A DNA stretch of 64,000 nt from contig BSBN01001965.1 in assembly GCA_027924645.1 (NCBI GenBank), positions 17,412,001 to 17,476,000 of the forward strand, given 5' to 3'. The stretch is from Cunninghamia lanceolata (Eukaryota > Streptophyta > Pinopsida > Cupressales > Cupressaceae). Below, one piece after another: positions 1 through 16,571 of this stretch. Positions within the stretch are counted from its first letter, which is position 1. Each line of letters opens with the position of its first letter. Both the position numbers and the translations under genes were made by a program. A model generated the notes under the pieces. It ran no database searches. It saw only the letters and a list, made by a program, of their open reading frames with translations, and was not told the origin of the DNA.

Positions 1-553
1 GATGTCAGAGGATAGTTAGATGATTAATACATTTTTAGATGTCTACAGTAAGGACTATAAATAAATGTATCATGCAAATAACAAGTAAAATATATTAAAA
101 TATAGTTGTAGAAATCACACAAGATAGAGATGACACTCAGTTATAAGATTGTTCCTAGCATTGAAAATACATAATGGTGATTTTTTCCTCAAAAAATTAG
201 AAACCTATGCAGGTAAATAGGGAACTAGGATTGTCATATGCCCCTTCTATGACATCCAATAGAATTAGCACAAAATAGTGAAGTTTAGTCAAAAGATACC
301 TTTTGATAATATGGATCTAGATAGGAAAAAGGATATATGAAGGAATGCATGATGGCCCCATTATTGAAGATGGTTGTAAGATCATGATGATGTGATGTAG
401 GTATTAGATATTATTAGTGAAGTCATAATCCCCCTAATATATGGATATGGCAATATAATCTCAATGTGTGATATAGGAAGGCATGATATCTCTAGTGCTA
501 GCAAGATCCTATAAAAGTATAATATGGTAATGCATGATAAATAATTAGGCTCT
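1..553. other. Flanking sequence left of RT1, no gene seen
   Basis: AT-rich sequence with no ORF worth calling and no recognisable element. It is the left flank into which RT1 inserted; the right flank resumes near 59129. Both flanks contain the phrase GTGTGATATAGGA, which may mean they were one locus or only that they have similar composition. The five bases before the LTR are GCTCT. I could not find a clean copy at the far end. Confidence 0.5.
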
Positions 554-1806
554 TGTTATGGAGTAAAAAGTAGACACATGCCTTTTTACCTCCTAGTTTA
601 GCTCTTAGGTCCCTGTGTTAACACTCTACATGCAAAATATTCATCCCGATCAGAAATCCCTTGAAACCCATGTCAAATGGGAACTAGGGGCCCATTGAAT
701 GCCTTACTTCAGACCAAAAATTCACCTTGGGAATTGGGAACTTGTACCCAATTCCTCCCTGATTAGTTAGGGTAGATTTTAAGGTATGTCAGCATAGGAC
801 CTTTAAATGGGTCTCACCTTGTTGGCTTATTCAATTAAATTCACAAATGTTAGTGGGAAAGCAGATATGACTGTGTTTTAATTCATTTGTAACCAAGAGA
901 TGGATATTGTGAACTTATGATATTGGAGCAAAGAGAATTCAAGGTATTCATTGGGTTATTGTTGCAGATTTGTGTTTGTATTGTGTGTGTTGTTGTAGAT
1001 TTGGAATCATCATCCATCTGATTATGAGTTGAATGATCTTCATTCTTTTAAGAGATTCACCTCCAAGGTGACATTATTATTGTTTGAATTATTTTATCAT
1101 TTGATTTATCTTTAGACTCTTCCCTACTAGGGTATGCTCTCCCTCTCTGACAATGGTGTTGGGAAGCTTGAATGCTATGTCAAGATTATACTAAGGCAAA
1201 TCCCTAAACACCACAACCCCCAAACCTCTTTTCTTCTTGTGTGCAGGTTACAGGTGTTGACTCTAAAGAAGTGAAGGTATAGGAAGCTTGTGTATGGGAA
1301 AGGGTTTTGAGATCTGAAAGCACTTTGTGGAAATTCCTTTGTGGAAGACTTGGGCACCAACCCCGTCATCCTTCTGTTGAAACAAACACTAAATCTAGCA
1401 TCAGGACATCATCTACAATATTTCTCTAGTTCTAAGTTTATGAAGATTTGAACTTTCTAGACTTGGACTCCTGCCCTAGAGTCCTCTAACTTTTTAGCTT
1501 CCATGGAATAGGTTCTAATATCTATCTGATCATCTTTGTGCTTTTAGATTCTAGGTTTCTATTGTTGTCTATTTGTTACAAGTTGATTATCTTATAAATA
1601 GGGTCTTACTTATACTTAACCTAGGGTTTGATAAAAATCTTGGTTAAATCACATCTTTCCATAGCAAATAAGAGCACAAAATCAATAGTTGAGTCCTCTT
1701 TCATCTTGTAGTGACTTGGTTCAATTTTGTCCTTGAATGTTATTGTGGAAGAGGGTTTGATCTAGTGTACTTACATGCTTGCATTCATTCACCTTTACCC
1801 TATATT
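554..1806 (+). repeat. 5' LTR of RT1
   Basis: About 1,253 bases, matching 5541-6216 plus 58561-59128 in order and orientation. It starts TGTTATGG. The end is placed where similarity to the 3' copy stops (CCCTATAT) and just before a degenerate primer-binding region. The expected terminal CA is not visible. A diverged relative of this LTR lies at 59712-60951. Confidence 0.85.
1593..1600 (+). promoter_or_regulatory. TATA-box candidate in RT1 5' LTR
   Basis: TATAAATA about 210 bases before the LTR end, a usual LTR promoter position. The equivalent site in the 3' LTR (near 58915) reads TTATAACTAG, so it is altered there. Position and motif only. Confidence 0.5.
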
Positions 1807-2482
1807 AAATTTTCATGAACCCATAGCATTGTAAATTTCCATCTTTCTAAGTGTTGAATTCATATATTTCATTCAAACATATCATACTTATTATTATCTA
1901 TTGAAAAATATTGCATAATTTTCAAAAAAGTGATAAAAATAAGCATTCTTGGCTTGCATAAAGGCATAGTTTTGCATTATTTTCATTGCATATCATTGAA
2001 AACATTTGATTTTCTGATTTCTACATCAGATCTGATCCATAATATAGAAATTAATCATTACATGATATCACATCTTGCATTTGAAGATCTCATTTGTTAG
2101 GGTTTTGTTGAAAACTTGCACTTTTTTCCTATAACCTAGTCATTTGCAAAGCTAGGGTTTGTAGTCAAAATATTATTTCATATTTTTCTACTCTCTTTAA
2201 CATTCATTCAAATCTGACTTTTAATTATAGTTTTACATCATTTGACATCCTTGTTTTCAAAATTTCAATGTTTGTAATTACACATTGTGTATTTCAACAT
2301 TAAATGCTTTAACACTCTCTTCACACTTCTTTGTGCAAAGTCTTAAAGTTTTTCACATTGCCTTGTTGTAAAGAACTATTCACATCATACTTACTTGGTT
2401 TGTGGTGAAATTAGTGTGTTTTTTATCTTCAAAAAACCAATTTCCTCAAACTAGTGCCTTGGTGTGGAACAGTCTCACATAC
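1807..2482 (+). other. RT1 leader with degenerate primer-binding region
   Basis: Untranslated leader between 5' LTR and gag remnant. CATGAACCCA at 1814-1823 lines up with TGGTGAACCCA just after the related LTR ending at 60951, so I read it as a mutated primer-binding site. The rest is AT-rich and has no gene. Confidence 0.55.
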
Positions 2483-3630
2483 ATGGCCTCTAATCAAAAC
2501 AACGGTGGTATGGTTCCTTGAGTTAATAAGAAAAGGAAGGCACCTAAACCTGTAATCTCATTTACCCCACATGAGGTCACAATTAGAGATATTTATGGAC
2601 CTATTTACATTACAACATGTATATGTGGGAATCCTACAAGAGGAGTCCTTATTGATCCTAATTATATGGTAAATGTAATAACTAAAGAATTTTTATATAT
2701 GCATGACTTGGCACAAGACACCGATGATCCTATACATATGATGATTAAGGTGTGCTTAATGGATATTTACTTCCTCTTATTAGGAAGATTACACTCTTGA
2801 TTAAACTGGTGGAAAAATACTTAGAACAACCATTTGTCATCATTCCCACCTTAGACTTATTTTATGTGAAGTTAGGCCATCCATGGCTCAAGTCCATGAA
2901 AGTGGTCCCTTATACCATTTAGAAGTGTTTAAAATTCCCACATCAAGGATGAGTTCATGTTGTACATCATAGTGGATGAGACCTTTGTCTAATTGAGGAA
3001 ACTTCAACTTGGACTACTTTTGGCCACATCCTATTAAACCAAATCAACCATGAGAAGATCGGTTCTTCTTAGCATACCAAAAATACAAAGCAAAGTTAAT
3101 ACCTCAACTATCACATTCAAGGATGCTTCTGGACCCTCTTAGTCCTTTGAGGATATGATTCCTCCTACTGAACAAATAGAAAGTGAAAAGTATTCTGAGC
3201 TCGAGAAATCCCCTTGCCCACGAGGTAAAGAAATTTTTACCAAGGTTCCTCCTCTAACATCCTTACAAGGATCAAGAGACAACTTTAAAGAGTGAACAAT
3301 CTCTTCACAAAAGATCAATTTTGTACCTACTTCCTTTTCTAAAATGTTGAAGAACGTGGGAACTCATGAAACTCCTTTCACAAATATCACTAAAAAGACA
3401 AGAAGGAATTGGAATGCAAGAGAAAGAAGGCAAAAATGACAAGCTTTAGCTCAACAAGTATCATCTCAACAAGAAAACATCCCATCGACATAAATTGAAA
3501 CACAAGAAATGATAAGGGATGACAAAGTAAAGGATGAAGTCTCAAATTAGGCCATAGTCCCTTATGTACCTATCTCCTCTCTCACTCAAGATTGGGAGGA
3601 AGATGATTTGCTCAAAGATGGCCACTAGTG
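2483..3630 (+). pseudogene. RT1 gag-protease remnant
   Basis: From ATG 2483, fragments in more than one frame can be read between many stops. One stretch, from about 2640, reads GVLIDPNYMVNVITKEFL, like the aspartic-protease core of plant gypsy elements, where a D-S/T-G triad precedes a conserved VNV/NVM stretch. About 240 bases later LGHPWLKSMKVVPYTI fits the LGRPW...VPS motif at the end of that domain. A charged, Gln-rich tail (RRNWNARERRQK, then QALAQQVSSQQ) follows to about 3630. In intact elements this protease cuts the Gag-Pol polyprotein in the virus-like particle. No reverse transcriptase follows. Not functional; family assignment is by eye. Confidence 0.6.
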
Positions 3631-4623
3631 CATTTGTATCTTCTAATAGGTAAGCATTTCTCAACCTTTTAGCCACCTTTGATGTAGCACCTCTTTGAGT
3701 TGCTCTCATGGGTGGCCTACTCTTATATGTTGTGTTGTGTTCCCCTATGTTGTGCTATATGTTATTTAGGTCTCTTCAGATGACCCTTGATACTCTTGTA
3801 TGGTCAAGGATACAAGGAGACCACCTCTGTTGTGATCATTCTTCTATTTGTTTCTCTATTCTTCCACTTTCCTTTGTGTAAGGTGCCTTGGGGGTATAAA
3901 ATTATGGAGGATATCTTGGGGGCATCTTCCCATGTAAAACTAAGTCACTTTTGTCTCCTCTCTCATTTTTAGTGTTTTCATTCGTGAGTGGCTCTACTAG
4001 TTGACATATGATGAAAACAATAATGATAAGGACTGTGTGTCCCTTTAGTAAGAAAGCAAAAATGGACCCAGTCCATAGATGAAGATGGGGTTAATATATT
4101 AGTAATGCTTGACTAGTAGAATCACTCCATGTTTGTGATTTGTATTGTGAAAACTATTGTAACAAACATTTGCAATACTCTAAATCTACTTCTATGCACT
4201 TTTGATTGTTTTGTATCTCACCTTGTAGCTACACTCAGTTTTGAGATACCTACAATATATCCTCATGGCTATACCCAATTTTAAACTTGCAAGTGTAGCC
4301 TTGGTCTATTATGTGATTTGATAGCTTTCATAAATTGATTTGGTTGTTATCTTAGAATAGATTTTCTAACCAAAGTTTATATGTTGTTGATCATGTTAGC
4401 AAATGATAATGGTGTGTTTGTGGGAACATTTGGCGGTCGTAGGACATGTCACCTTTGGGGACATGGGCTTTACAAAAAGCGCTTGTTCCCTTGTGTGTTT
4501 TAACTTTAGCTTAAATGTGCTTGATACTAGCATGTGGGATCAACCACTGTAAGGTGGGGGCATCTATCATGGCAACTACTTGATTATTTTAGAGATTTAT
4601 AAAGTGTGTTTGCATACACTTCA
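3631..4623. other. RT1 interior, non-coding
   Basis: Nothing recognisable. Only short ORFs such as one at 3787-3972 without a known motif. It occupies the place where pol would be expected, supporting internal loss in RT1. Confidence 0.5.
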
Positions 4624-4800
4624 TTTTCACTGTAAGGCATCTCCGTGATGCAGGTGGGGTTGTGTACTTTGATATGTTGTGTATACCTCCTTTTCACTAT
4701 AAGGCATCTCTGCGATGTAGGTGGGGTTTTATACTTTGGGCACATGCATCCTTTTCACTGTAAGGCATCTACAGATGTGGGTGGAGTTGCATTTTAAAAT
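4624..4800 (+). repeat. Three-copy tandem repeat, about 61-67 bp period
   Basis: Units start at 4624, 4691 and 4752, each beginning TTTTCACT and containing AAGGCATCT followed by GTGGGGTT or a variant (third unit GTGGAGTT). A weaker relative occurs near 4535-4580. Role unknown. Confidence 0.75.
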
Positions 4801-5122
4801 CCCTTCTGGAGAAGGTGGGATTGTGTAACTCTTAAGCTAGTTACACATCTTTTCAACAAAGTCCTCATCACGAGGCATTGTTGGATCTTGATTTATTCAC
4901 TCTTAAGCATGTCTTTGGTAGTTGTGGTAATGTAGCTAAGCCATCAAGTGTGTTTGGCATGTCTTAGATAGTGGAGTGTAGCTATGAGATCCTCCCTATC
5001 ATCGACGTTTGTCATGTATAAGACATATATCATGTCCATGACATACTATATGACACTCATGTGTATTCCAATGTCTTTCGTGTGTTTTATGTGTCATTCC
5101 TGCATGTTTCATATGTTTTTGG

Positions 5123-5222
5123 CATGGTCTAAAGACATGTAGTGATGAGCTCCCCCCACGTTGTGTGTGTTTTGTGTGTTTTTGCATGGTCTAAAGATGT
5201 GTAGCAACGAGCTCCCCCCATG
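5123..5222 (+). repeat. Two-copy tandem repeat, about 62 bp period
   Basis: Units begin CATGGTCTAAAGA at 5123 and 5185 and both end GAGCTCCCCCCA. A T/G-rich stretch separates the conserved blocks. No coding sense. Confidence 0.7.
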
Positions 5223-5524
5223 CTATGTGTTTTTCTTTATTAGGATTATAATATGCATAATTATTTAAGCATGTCTTCTCTATGTCTTGCATGACTATAC
5301 TAATGCCTTCTCTGTTTATTGAGTGCTTTCACTATCTTCTCCATGTATTGGTGCTTTCTTACTATATTCATTGTGTCTTGTGTGATTGACAAGCATTTTC
5401 TTATATTTTCCTTAGCTTGGGGGCTATAAATAGTCCTTCAAACTTAGGGTGTGTCTTCATTCTTATGTTTGATATGCTTCAACTGTACTTTAATGCATGT
5501 GTTGAAATGTAAGACCACACACAT

Positions 5525-5540
5525 TAAAGTGGGGGCTAAA
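5525..5540 (+). promoter_or_regulatory. Polypurine-tract-like sequence before RT1 3' LTR
   Basis: TAAAGTGGGGGCTAAA directly abuts the 3' LTR start at 5541. A purine-rich tract here primes plus-strand DNA synthesis in LTR elements. It is interrupted by CT, so somewhat degenerate. Confidence 0.6.
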
Positions 5541-6216
5541 TGTTATGGACTAAAAAGTAGGCACATGCCTTTTACCTCCTAGTTTAGCTCCTAGGTCCCT
5601 ATGTTAACACTCTACACGCAAAATATTCATCCCAATGAGAAATCCCCTGAAACCCATGTCAAATGCAAACTAGGGGCCCATTTAATGTGTTACCCTAGAT
5701 GAAAAAGGCATCTTGGGACTTGGGCACCTACACCCAAGTCCTCCTTGATTGTTCAGGGTAGATTTTAAGGTATGTTGGAATAGGACCTTTAAATGGGTCT
5801 CACCTTGTTATCTCTTTCAATTAAATTCATGAATGTTACTAGGAAAGAATATATAAGTGTGTTTTGAATTATTTTGTAACCTAGATATGGATATTACAAA
5901 CTTATGATATTGGAGCAAAGAGCATTCAAGGCATTCATTATGCTATTATTGTAGATCTATGTTTGTATTGTGTGTGTTGTCGCAGATTTGGAATCATCAT
6001 CCATCTCCTTATGAGTAGAAGGATCTTCATCCTCCTAAGGGCTTCACCTATGAGATGACATCATTATTATTTGATTCATTTCATCATTTAGTTTATCTTT
6101 ATCCTCTACCTTTGTAGGGAACGTTCTCTCTGACAATGGTATTGGGAAGCTTGAATGCTATCCCAAGATTTGATTGAGGAAAATCCCTAAACACAACCCC
6201 AACACCCTTTTCTTTT
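5541..6216 (+). repeat. RT1 3' LTR, left part
   Basis: Matches 554 to about 1235 of the 5' LTR, then stops abruptly inside a conserved T/C-rich tract. The last three bases (TTT, 6214-6216) correspond to TCT at 58558-58560 and to TCT in the intact 5' LTR, so they are read as one arm of a 3-bp target duplication with one C-to-T change. Confidence 0.85.
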
Positions 6217-6430
6217 TACTAGTAGAATTTGGCAAATAAATGACTAGGTGACTAAAACGTTTATTCACAAAAACTAAAAATGACTAAATTCTACTAATTT
6301 TTTGCAACTCAACTATAAATGGGTAAATAAATGACTAACTTGGTCGTCAACTAAAAATTATTTAGTCATAAAAATAAAAATAACTAAATAGTTAGTCACA
6401 CAAATAAAAGTGGGTAGTTAAAAAATACTT
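6217..6430 (+). repeat. CACTA left terminus and subterminal repeats
   Basis: Terminal TACTAGTAG followed by several GACTA motifs: GACTAGG and GACTAAAA near 6242-6255, GACTAAAT at 6282, GACTAAC near 6336, and reverse-strand copies at 6360 (ATTTAGTC) and near 6392. In CACTA elements such subterminal motifs are bound by the element's own DNA-binding protein; that role is assumed here. Confidence 0.7.
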
Positions 6431-8208
6431 TGAATTGAAAAATTATTGGTGGGATGCAAATATTTCCTCCACTATCCTTTCATTAGTTTGAGAGTAGAGA
6501 GCCTCACAAAAGAATGTAAGATCGAACTGATATCTTTAGTACAAAAAGCCTTCATCTTGTTCTCGCTGGATGTTCATTAATGAACAAGTTTGCCATGTAT
6601 GAAGAGGATTAGCGTTTGAAGCTTGAGCCTTTTTGTAGATGCTTGATGGAGAATAGAGGACTTCTTTGGCAAGTATAACTTTAGGACACAAGGATATCGG
6701 TAATGTAGTATGACTTAGTGTAGACTTCTCTCTGTATTTTGGTGTTTTTTAAGCTTATATTGAGAAGCCCTATAAAGCTTCAAACTGTAAGGGTTTTGTT
6801 TAAAATGCCATGTTTTTTGTTTAAAGTGGTACATATGATGTTCTTCTTCACAAACATACAACTTCTCCTCACTCCTCATCCATACTCCAAGAGATTGAAA
6901 CATATGCTCATTGCCGACTTCCTCTCTAATTTTTAGTAGTTGTTATAAAAGCTCCCAAGAAAAGTTAATTGCACTCCCACAAGATTGCCACACTAGGCCC
7001 CCCGATCTAAGCTTAATTTCTATGGGCATTACCAAATTTTGTTTGCCTCATTTAGTGATAATGATGATGTTAATTATTCAACACCTACACTTTGATATGG
7101 ACTTACGGCCTGCTTCTACCTCTAACCATGGTTTCCATCAGTTTTATCTTCCTTCAAGATGAGTCTTCCTCTCATATGGTCATTTTCAATGTTGGTGATA
7201 TAAATCGGGTCTTATTTGACATATTTATAGTTTTATGATTTGAGGATCACCATACTAAATTAGAATCTTCTAATGTGCTTATTGGTCAACTAGAATTCAT
7301 AGTGAACTCATGAAAGAAAAATTACTGCACTACTTATTAATTAGAAGTTTAATTTTTATATAGCTATAAAAGAGCATTTTATTGTTCATATATACTAATA
7401 TAGCTATTCCTTGTGCAAAACTTGTAAATTATCACTTTGTTTTGCATTTCCCTTTTTCTCATTCTCCTGGCCCAATCACGTAGTCCCCATTCCCATGGTA
7501 ATTTCCTATTCAAATTATATTCCTTACATTTTAGGGGAGCTTCTAGGCATTCACTTTTCAGATTTCCACATACACCCTCTCCCTTCCATCCCTAGAAAAA
7601 AAAATTGGAGGGCTTAATGAAACATTGAACCATAGTGAGATGCACAAATGTGTCTAAATGTGTAGCTACTTCCCAAGTCAATGTATTGGTACTTGAAAAT
7701 ATAAAGATAAAATAATGCAAAATGTCTCTTCAATGGCTGTAAATTGTTCATATCTAGGTTTGCTTAGTGTTTTTTGCTTTGCTTTATGTTTAGGAAAAAA
7801 TATTTTTTAAATGTCCCCAAATCCTAGAAGCATGCTTTGTAATCAAGGCATGTCCCAACCCTGCACTAGCAACATATGGGATACATACAAGTAAATACCT
7901 AATTCAGCAATTTTTGACTTGATGCAAATGCCCATATAATGGTTATTAAGAGAGATCTACATATATAATTTATTCTATACATATATACATACATTTGTAT
8001 ATCTGTGTTTATGTTTATACACATATACATGTACTTGTGTGTTTGTATGTATATACACATAGACACAAATATGCATGTAAAAATGTGAAGATTTATATAT
8101 ATAAAGAGATGAGTATAACAATGATAGCTCATTGAAATAATCACTTGAGCATTAAATATTCCAAGTGGTTAATTCTAAAAGAATTGATATCTAATAGAGT
8201 GTATATAT
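6431..8208. other. CACTA interior, no gene recognised
   Basis: AT-rich, with a few short ORFs (for example 6911-7162) lacking known motifs. About 7965-8105 is a TA/TG/CA-rich simple-sequence tract that produces a spurious Tyr/Ile/Met-rich minus-strand ORF. No transposase motif was found on either strand. Confidence 0.45.
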
Positions 8209-8213
8209 GCATG

Positions 8214-9462
8214 TGTTGCAAGTATGGGCCTAACTGGTGTTGTCATTGATGTCAACATACTCCTGTTGCATTGATGTCAAGGATTGGATGAGCTATGTGC
8301 TGAGGATATTGAGAAAAATAGTCTCAATCAGAAATAGTGAAGAACAATGATGACAGTAAGATAAAAATCCAAGATAGGATGAGGATCAAAGGATACAGTT
8401 TAAAGGGTTTGTAGATATGTGTCTTAAGGTGATCCAGTAGAGATTTTAGAGGTCTGCATGAAGATCTAAAGAAGTTGTGGCCACTCAAGTAAAACTGGTT
8501 CTGGCAGATGTTCAGTGGTGATGGAGTGATACAGATAGGTCTGGTGAGATCCGGAAATGCATTATCCTATTCTGCAAATTTAAGGGAGTGTTGAGGAAGT
8601 ATTTGTGTAGTGTCAACTTGATTGGTTCATGGTTTGAAGGACCGCAAGCATCTATTCCTTTGTGACAGTAATGACAGACTGTGTTCTTGAGGTTCCAGAT
8701 GAAAGAGAGAAGGATTTCAGTAAGCAAATGAAGTGTGGATGTTCTTGGTGATTTAGGCAAGATTGTGGAGGTCTTTAGATCATGTCCAGTTCATGTTGGT
8801 GGTCCGCATTGAAGTTTAAGCTCGCATTTGAAGAATTACTTTTGGATGAAGGTGTTCTTCCTTAGACTGGCCGACCGGATGAGTTACACATCCTATGGAT
8901 GTTCTTGTTATTATTTGCCAAATTAGATGATCATTCCTAAGTTGATGTTTTGTATAAATAAGGGATTACGAAGTCATTTCAAAGGTGTCCTTATGGAGAT
9001 GAGAGTGTGGTAGTGAGGAGGAGAGAAAAAGGTAGAGTAGAAGTATTGGGCTTAAATGGAACTGATTCAAGCATGGTGAAGATGCTATTCTCCAGTTCAT
9101 GTATGTGATACTTATTTCTTTGTAGATAGTATGTCTCTTGTAGGCAGTGGGCCTCTTGTGAGTAGTGTACTCAGGTAGTGAGCCCTAATTGGTATGTGCC
9201 ATTTGTTTTTTCTATTCTTCTAATAGAGAATACAATCTTGGGTTAATCACCCCATGGTTTTTCCCTTAACTAGGCTTTCCACATCAAAATCTTGGTGTCT
9301 CATGTGTTAATGTGTTTCTGCTCTTGATTCATTATATTGTGTTTCCATGATTGATTTATTATTATGCTACTGAATTACAAAGTGAAGTTAAGTGTTTAAT
9401 TGGAAGAAAATTTTGTACAACTGATTCACCCCCCCTCTTAGTTGTCTACCCTAAATCTAACA
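8214..9462 (+). repeat. Copia 5' LTR
   Basis: Starts TGTTGCAAG and ends CTAACA; pairs with 14121-15369. Its last third resembles the reverse complement of the LTR of the minus-strand element at 42370-49805, around the shared GGGTTAATCACCCC block. Confidence 0.95.
8953..8960 (+). promoter_or_regulatory. TATA box candidate in copia LTR
   Basis: TATAAATA followed by AGGGATTA. The same octamer is at 14860-14867 in the 3' LTR, so it is conserved between the two copies. It lies about 500 bases before the LTR end, suitable for starting R. Confidence 0.65.
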
Positions 9463-9464
9463 AT

Positions 9465-9476
9465 TGGTATCAAAAC
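9465..9476 (+). promoter_or_regulatory. Copia primer-binding site
   Basis: TGGTATCAAAAC two bases after the LTR. Plant copia elements normally have TGGTATCAGAGC, complementary to the initiator Met-tRNA 3' end. Two changes (G-to-A, G-to-A) weaken the match. The unmutated form is present at 48705-48716 on the minus strand. Confidence 0.8.
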
Positions 9477-9519
9477 CAAGTTCCTCTAAAAGGAGCTTAA
9501 CTACTTGAGTAGATCCAGG

Positions 9520-13788
<4,269 letters not shown>

Positions 13789-14108
13789 GGTGCACTGATG
13801 TGCATCAGTCTGGTGGATATCATAGTCACATCTTGTGGTCCAGATTGATGATGGGGAGCTACTACTCAGGGGGAGCAACAGGTATGATTCTGAAGTGATA
13901 GAATTGCAAGTATGTGCCCTTTGCCATTGATGTCAAAGGGGGAGAGAAGATATGTGAAAAACAAGTGGTTTCTGATCAAAGGGGGAGTAGTAAAGGGATA
14001 GAAGACATGTGAATGATTGTTGCTGATAGGGGGAGTTGTGACAATAAGGAGAAGTTCTTGTCTTGATGGTTAAAATAGTTTTTCACATCATATGTTGCCA
14101 TCAATGAC
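13789..14108 (+). other. Copia 3' untranslated region
   Basis: Between the gag-pol stop and the polypurine tract. It contains several GGGGGAG blocks (near 13870, 13938, 13981 and 14028), resembling repeated polypurine tracts, and no ORF. Confidence 0.6.
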
Positions 14109-14120
14109 AAAGGGGGAGAT
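14109..14120 (+). promoter_or_regulatory. Copia polypurine tract
   Basis: CAAAGGGGGAGAT-type tract immediately before the 3' LTR. The minus-strand element at 42370-49805 has the same tract next to its 3' LTR. Confidence 0.85.
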
Positions 14121-15369
14121 TGTTGCAAGTATGGGCCTAATTGATGTTGTCATTGATGTCAACATACTCCTATTGCATTGATGTCAAGGATTGGATGAGT
14201 TGTGTGCTGAGGATATTGAGAAAATTAGTCTCAATCAGAAATAGTGAAGAATAATGATGATAGTAAGATAAAAATCCAAGATAGGATGAGGATCAGAGGA
14301 TCTAGTTTAAAGGGTTTATAGATATGTGTCTTAAGGTGATCTAGTAGAGATTTTAGAGGTTCACATTAAGATCTGAAGAAGTTGTGGCTGCTCAACTAAA
14401 ATCGGTTCCGACAGATGTTCAGTGGTGACAGAGTGATACAGATAGGTCTGGTGAGATCTAGAAATACATTATCCTATTCTGTGGATTTTAGGGAGTGTTA
14501 AGGAAGTCTTTATGTAGTGTGAACTCGATTGGTTCATGGTTTGAAGGTCTACAAGCATCTATTCCTTTGTGACAGTAATGACAGACTGTGTTCTTGAGGT
14601 TCCGGATGAAGGAGAGAAGAATTTCAGTAAGCAAATGAAGTGTGGATGTTCTTAGTGTTTTAGGCAAGTTTATGGATGTCTTTGGATCATGTCAAGTTCA
14701 TGTTTGTGGTCCACATTGAATTTTAAGCTCACATTTGAAGAATTACTTCTGAATGAAGGTGTTCTTCCTTAGACTGGCAGACTGAATGAGTTACACATCC
14801 TGCGAATGTTCTTGTTGTTGTTTGCTGACTTAGATGATCATTCATAAGTTGATGTCTTGTATAAATAAGGGATTATAAAGTCTTTTCAAAGGTGTCCTTG
14901 TGGAGATGAGAGTGTGCTAGCGAGGAGGAGAGCGAAAGGCAGAGCAGAAGTATTGGGCTTAAATGGAACTAATTCAAGCATGGTGAAGATGCTATTCTCC
15001 AGTTCATGTATGTGATACTTATTTCTTTGTAGACAGTGTGTCTCTTGTAGGCAGTGGGCCTCTTGTGAGCAGTGTGCTCGGGTAGTGAGCTCTAATTGGT
15101 ATGTGCCATTTGTTCTTTCTATTCTTCTAATAAAGAATACAATCTTGGGTTAATCACCCCATGGTTTTTCCCTTAACTGGGTTTTCCATGTCAAAATCTT
15201 GGTGTCTCATGTGTTAATGTGTTTCCTCTCTTGATTCATTGCATTGTGTTTCCATGATTGATTTATTATTATGCTACTAAATTACAAAGTGAAGTTAAGT
15301 GTTTAATTAGAAGAAAGTTTTGTATAACTGATTCACCCCCCCTCTCAGTTGTCTGCCCTAAATCTAATA
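14121..15369 (+). repeat. Copia 3' LTR
   Basis: Starts TGTTGCAAG, ends CTAATA (C-to-T relative to the 5' copy), followed directly by GCATG. It is the same length as the 5' LTR. Confidence 0.95.
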
Positions 15370-15374
15370 GCATG

Positions 15375-16566
15375 TACCTAAGTGGATATGAATATGCATG
15401 AAAATGTCTGTAACAAATACATATTGAAACATATCAGCTATCAATATGCAAAGTCTATCTCTACCACATAAGACATCCTTTATATAAAGGTGTGTATATC
15501 CCTAAACAATCAGAAAGCTAGGTGACCAAGCAGCCAATTCAATAACATTGCAGAAAATTCCTTAGATTATCAGGGATTTAGGATTTTACATTGCCTCCAA
15601 TATACATATTCTATTTACATATTTACATAAAATTCTAGATATTTTTCTTTTCATGCTCCCATATTTCCGCATCCTCCAATACATTAATTCAAATATAAAT
15701 TGATTGGGTCTAAAATAGCCTTTATTTGTTTCTGATTTTATTTAGGTAGTACAATTAAAGTTTACCCTCAATTAGTTTTTCTTGGTGCTCTATATTTCAT
15801 CTACTGAATATGTTAGATAAGATTTGTGTTTTTGTCATTTATATGAAGAAATGTATCTATTTTTGATGTAATCTTAGAACATGATTGTAGGGATTGAAGG
15901 ATAAGTTTGTAATTTTGAGGTTGCTACTGCTCAATCTATCCCTTAAGGATTGTCATGTTTTGCCTCTTGACCAAGCATCTCCAAGTGATATTCCACTGTC
16001 CTTTGACAAAAACTACTCACTGCCTTCCTTGACACAGGCTTGTACCTATTATAGATAACACTATGACTGTATTTTTCTATTCACTGTCTCTTCATGAGTT
16101 TAATATTTGCATAAGCTTCCTAATGTAGGGATACTATATGCAAATGTTACAAAGCTATGCACTAGGAACACCCAATTAAAATTGACATTTGAATATTAAT
16201 TTCTCAAATGGGTATGTGAAAAACACAAATTACTACTTATGAAATATGAGTTATTTTCCATTGTTTTCCATGATAGATTTTGTCTCTATGAATATTAAAA
16301 GCTATGAATAGTGATAAGATCTTAGGTCTGTTAAACACTAGCACCTTCATCAAAATCTATGGAGGTTTTCCATGTTAAAACTTGTTACACAAGGTAAAAA
16401 GAACTCATTGTTATCAAGTCAAAAGACAATAACTCAAGTAAATGGTTTGGGAAGATAATATGAATGAGTTTCATGACAGTCACAAGGGTAGTCATAGGTA
16501 TGTGATATTTCATTGAGGACTCACAAAAGATTTCTCTCATGAAAAACAATGAATGGAGAATATGAA
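15375..16566. other. CACTA interior, no gene recognised
   Basis: AT-rich sequence between the copia element and the solo LTR. No ORF with known motifs and no repeat structure I could support. Confidence 0.4.
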
Positions 16567-16571
16567 GGTAG

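Noticed and set aside
554..559. GCTCT as target duplication of RT1
   Set aside because: No clean matching copy was found next to the far LTR end at about 59128; nearby ATCTCT is not convincing.
1175..1369. Short ORFs in RT1 and flanks (for example 1175-1369, 3787-3972, 4999-5187)
   Set aside because: They lie in LTR or tandem-repeat sequence and have no motif or conservation evidence.
7899..8144. An 81-residue minus-strand ORF rich in Tyr, Ile and Met
   Set aside because: It overlaps a TA/CA simple-sequence tract and has no domain.
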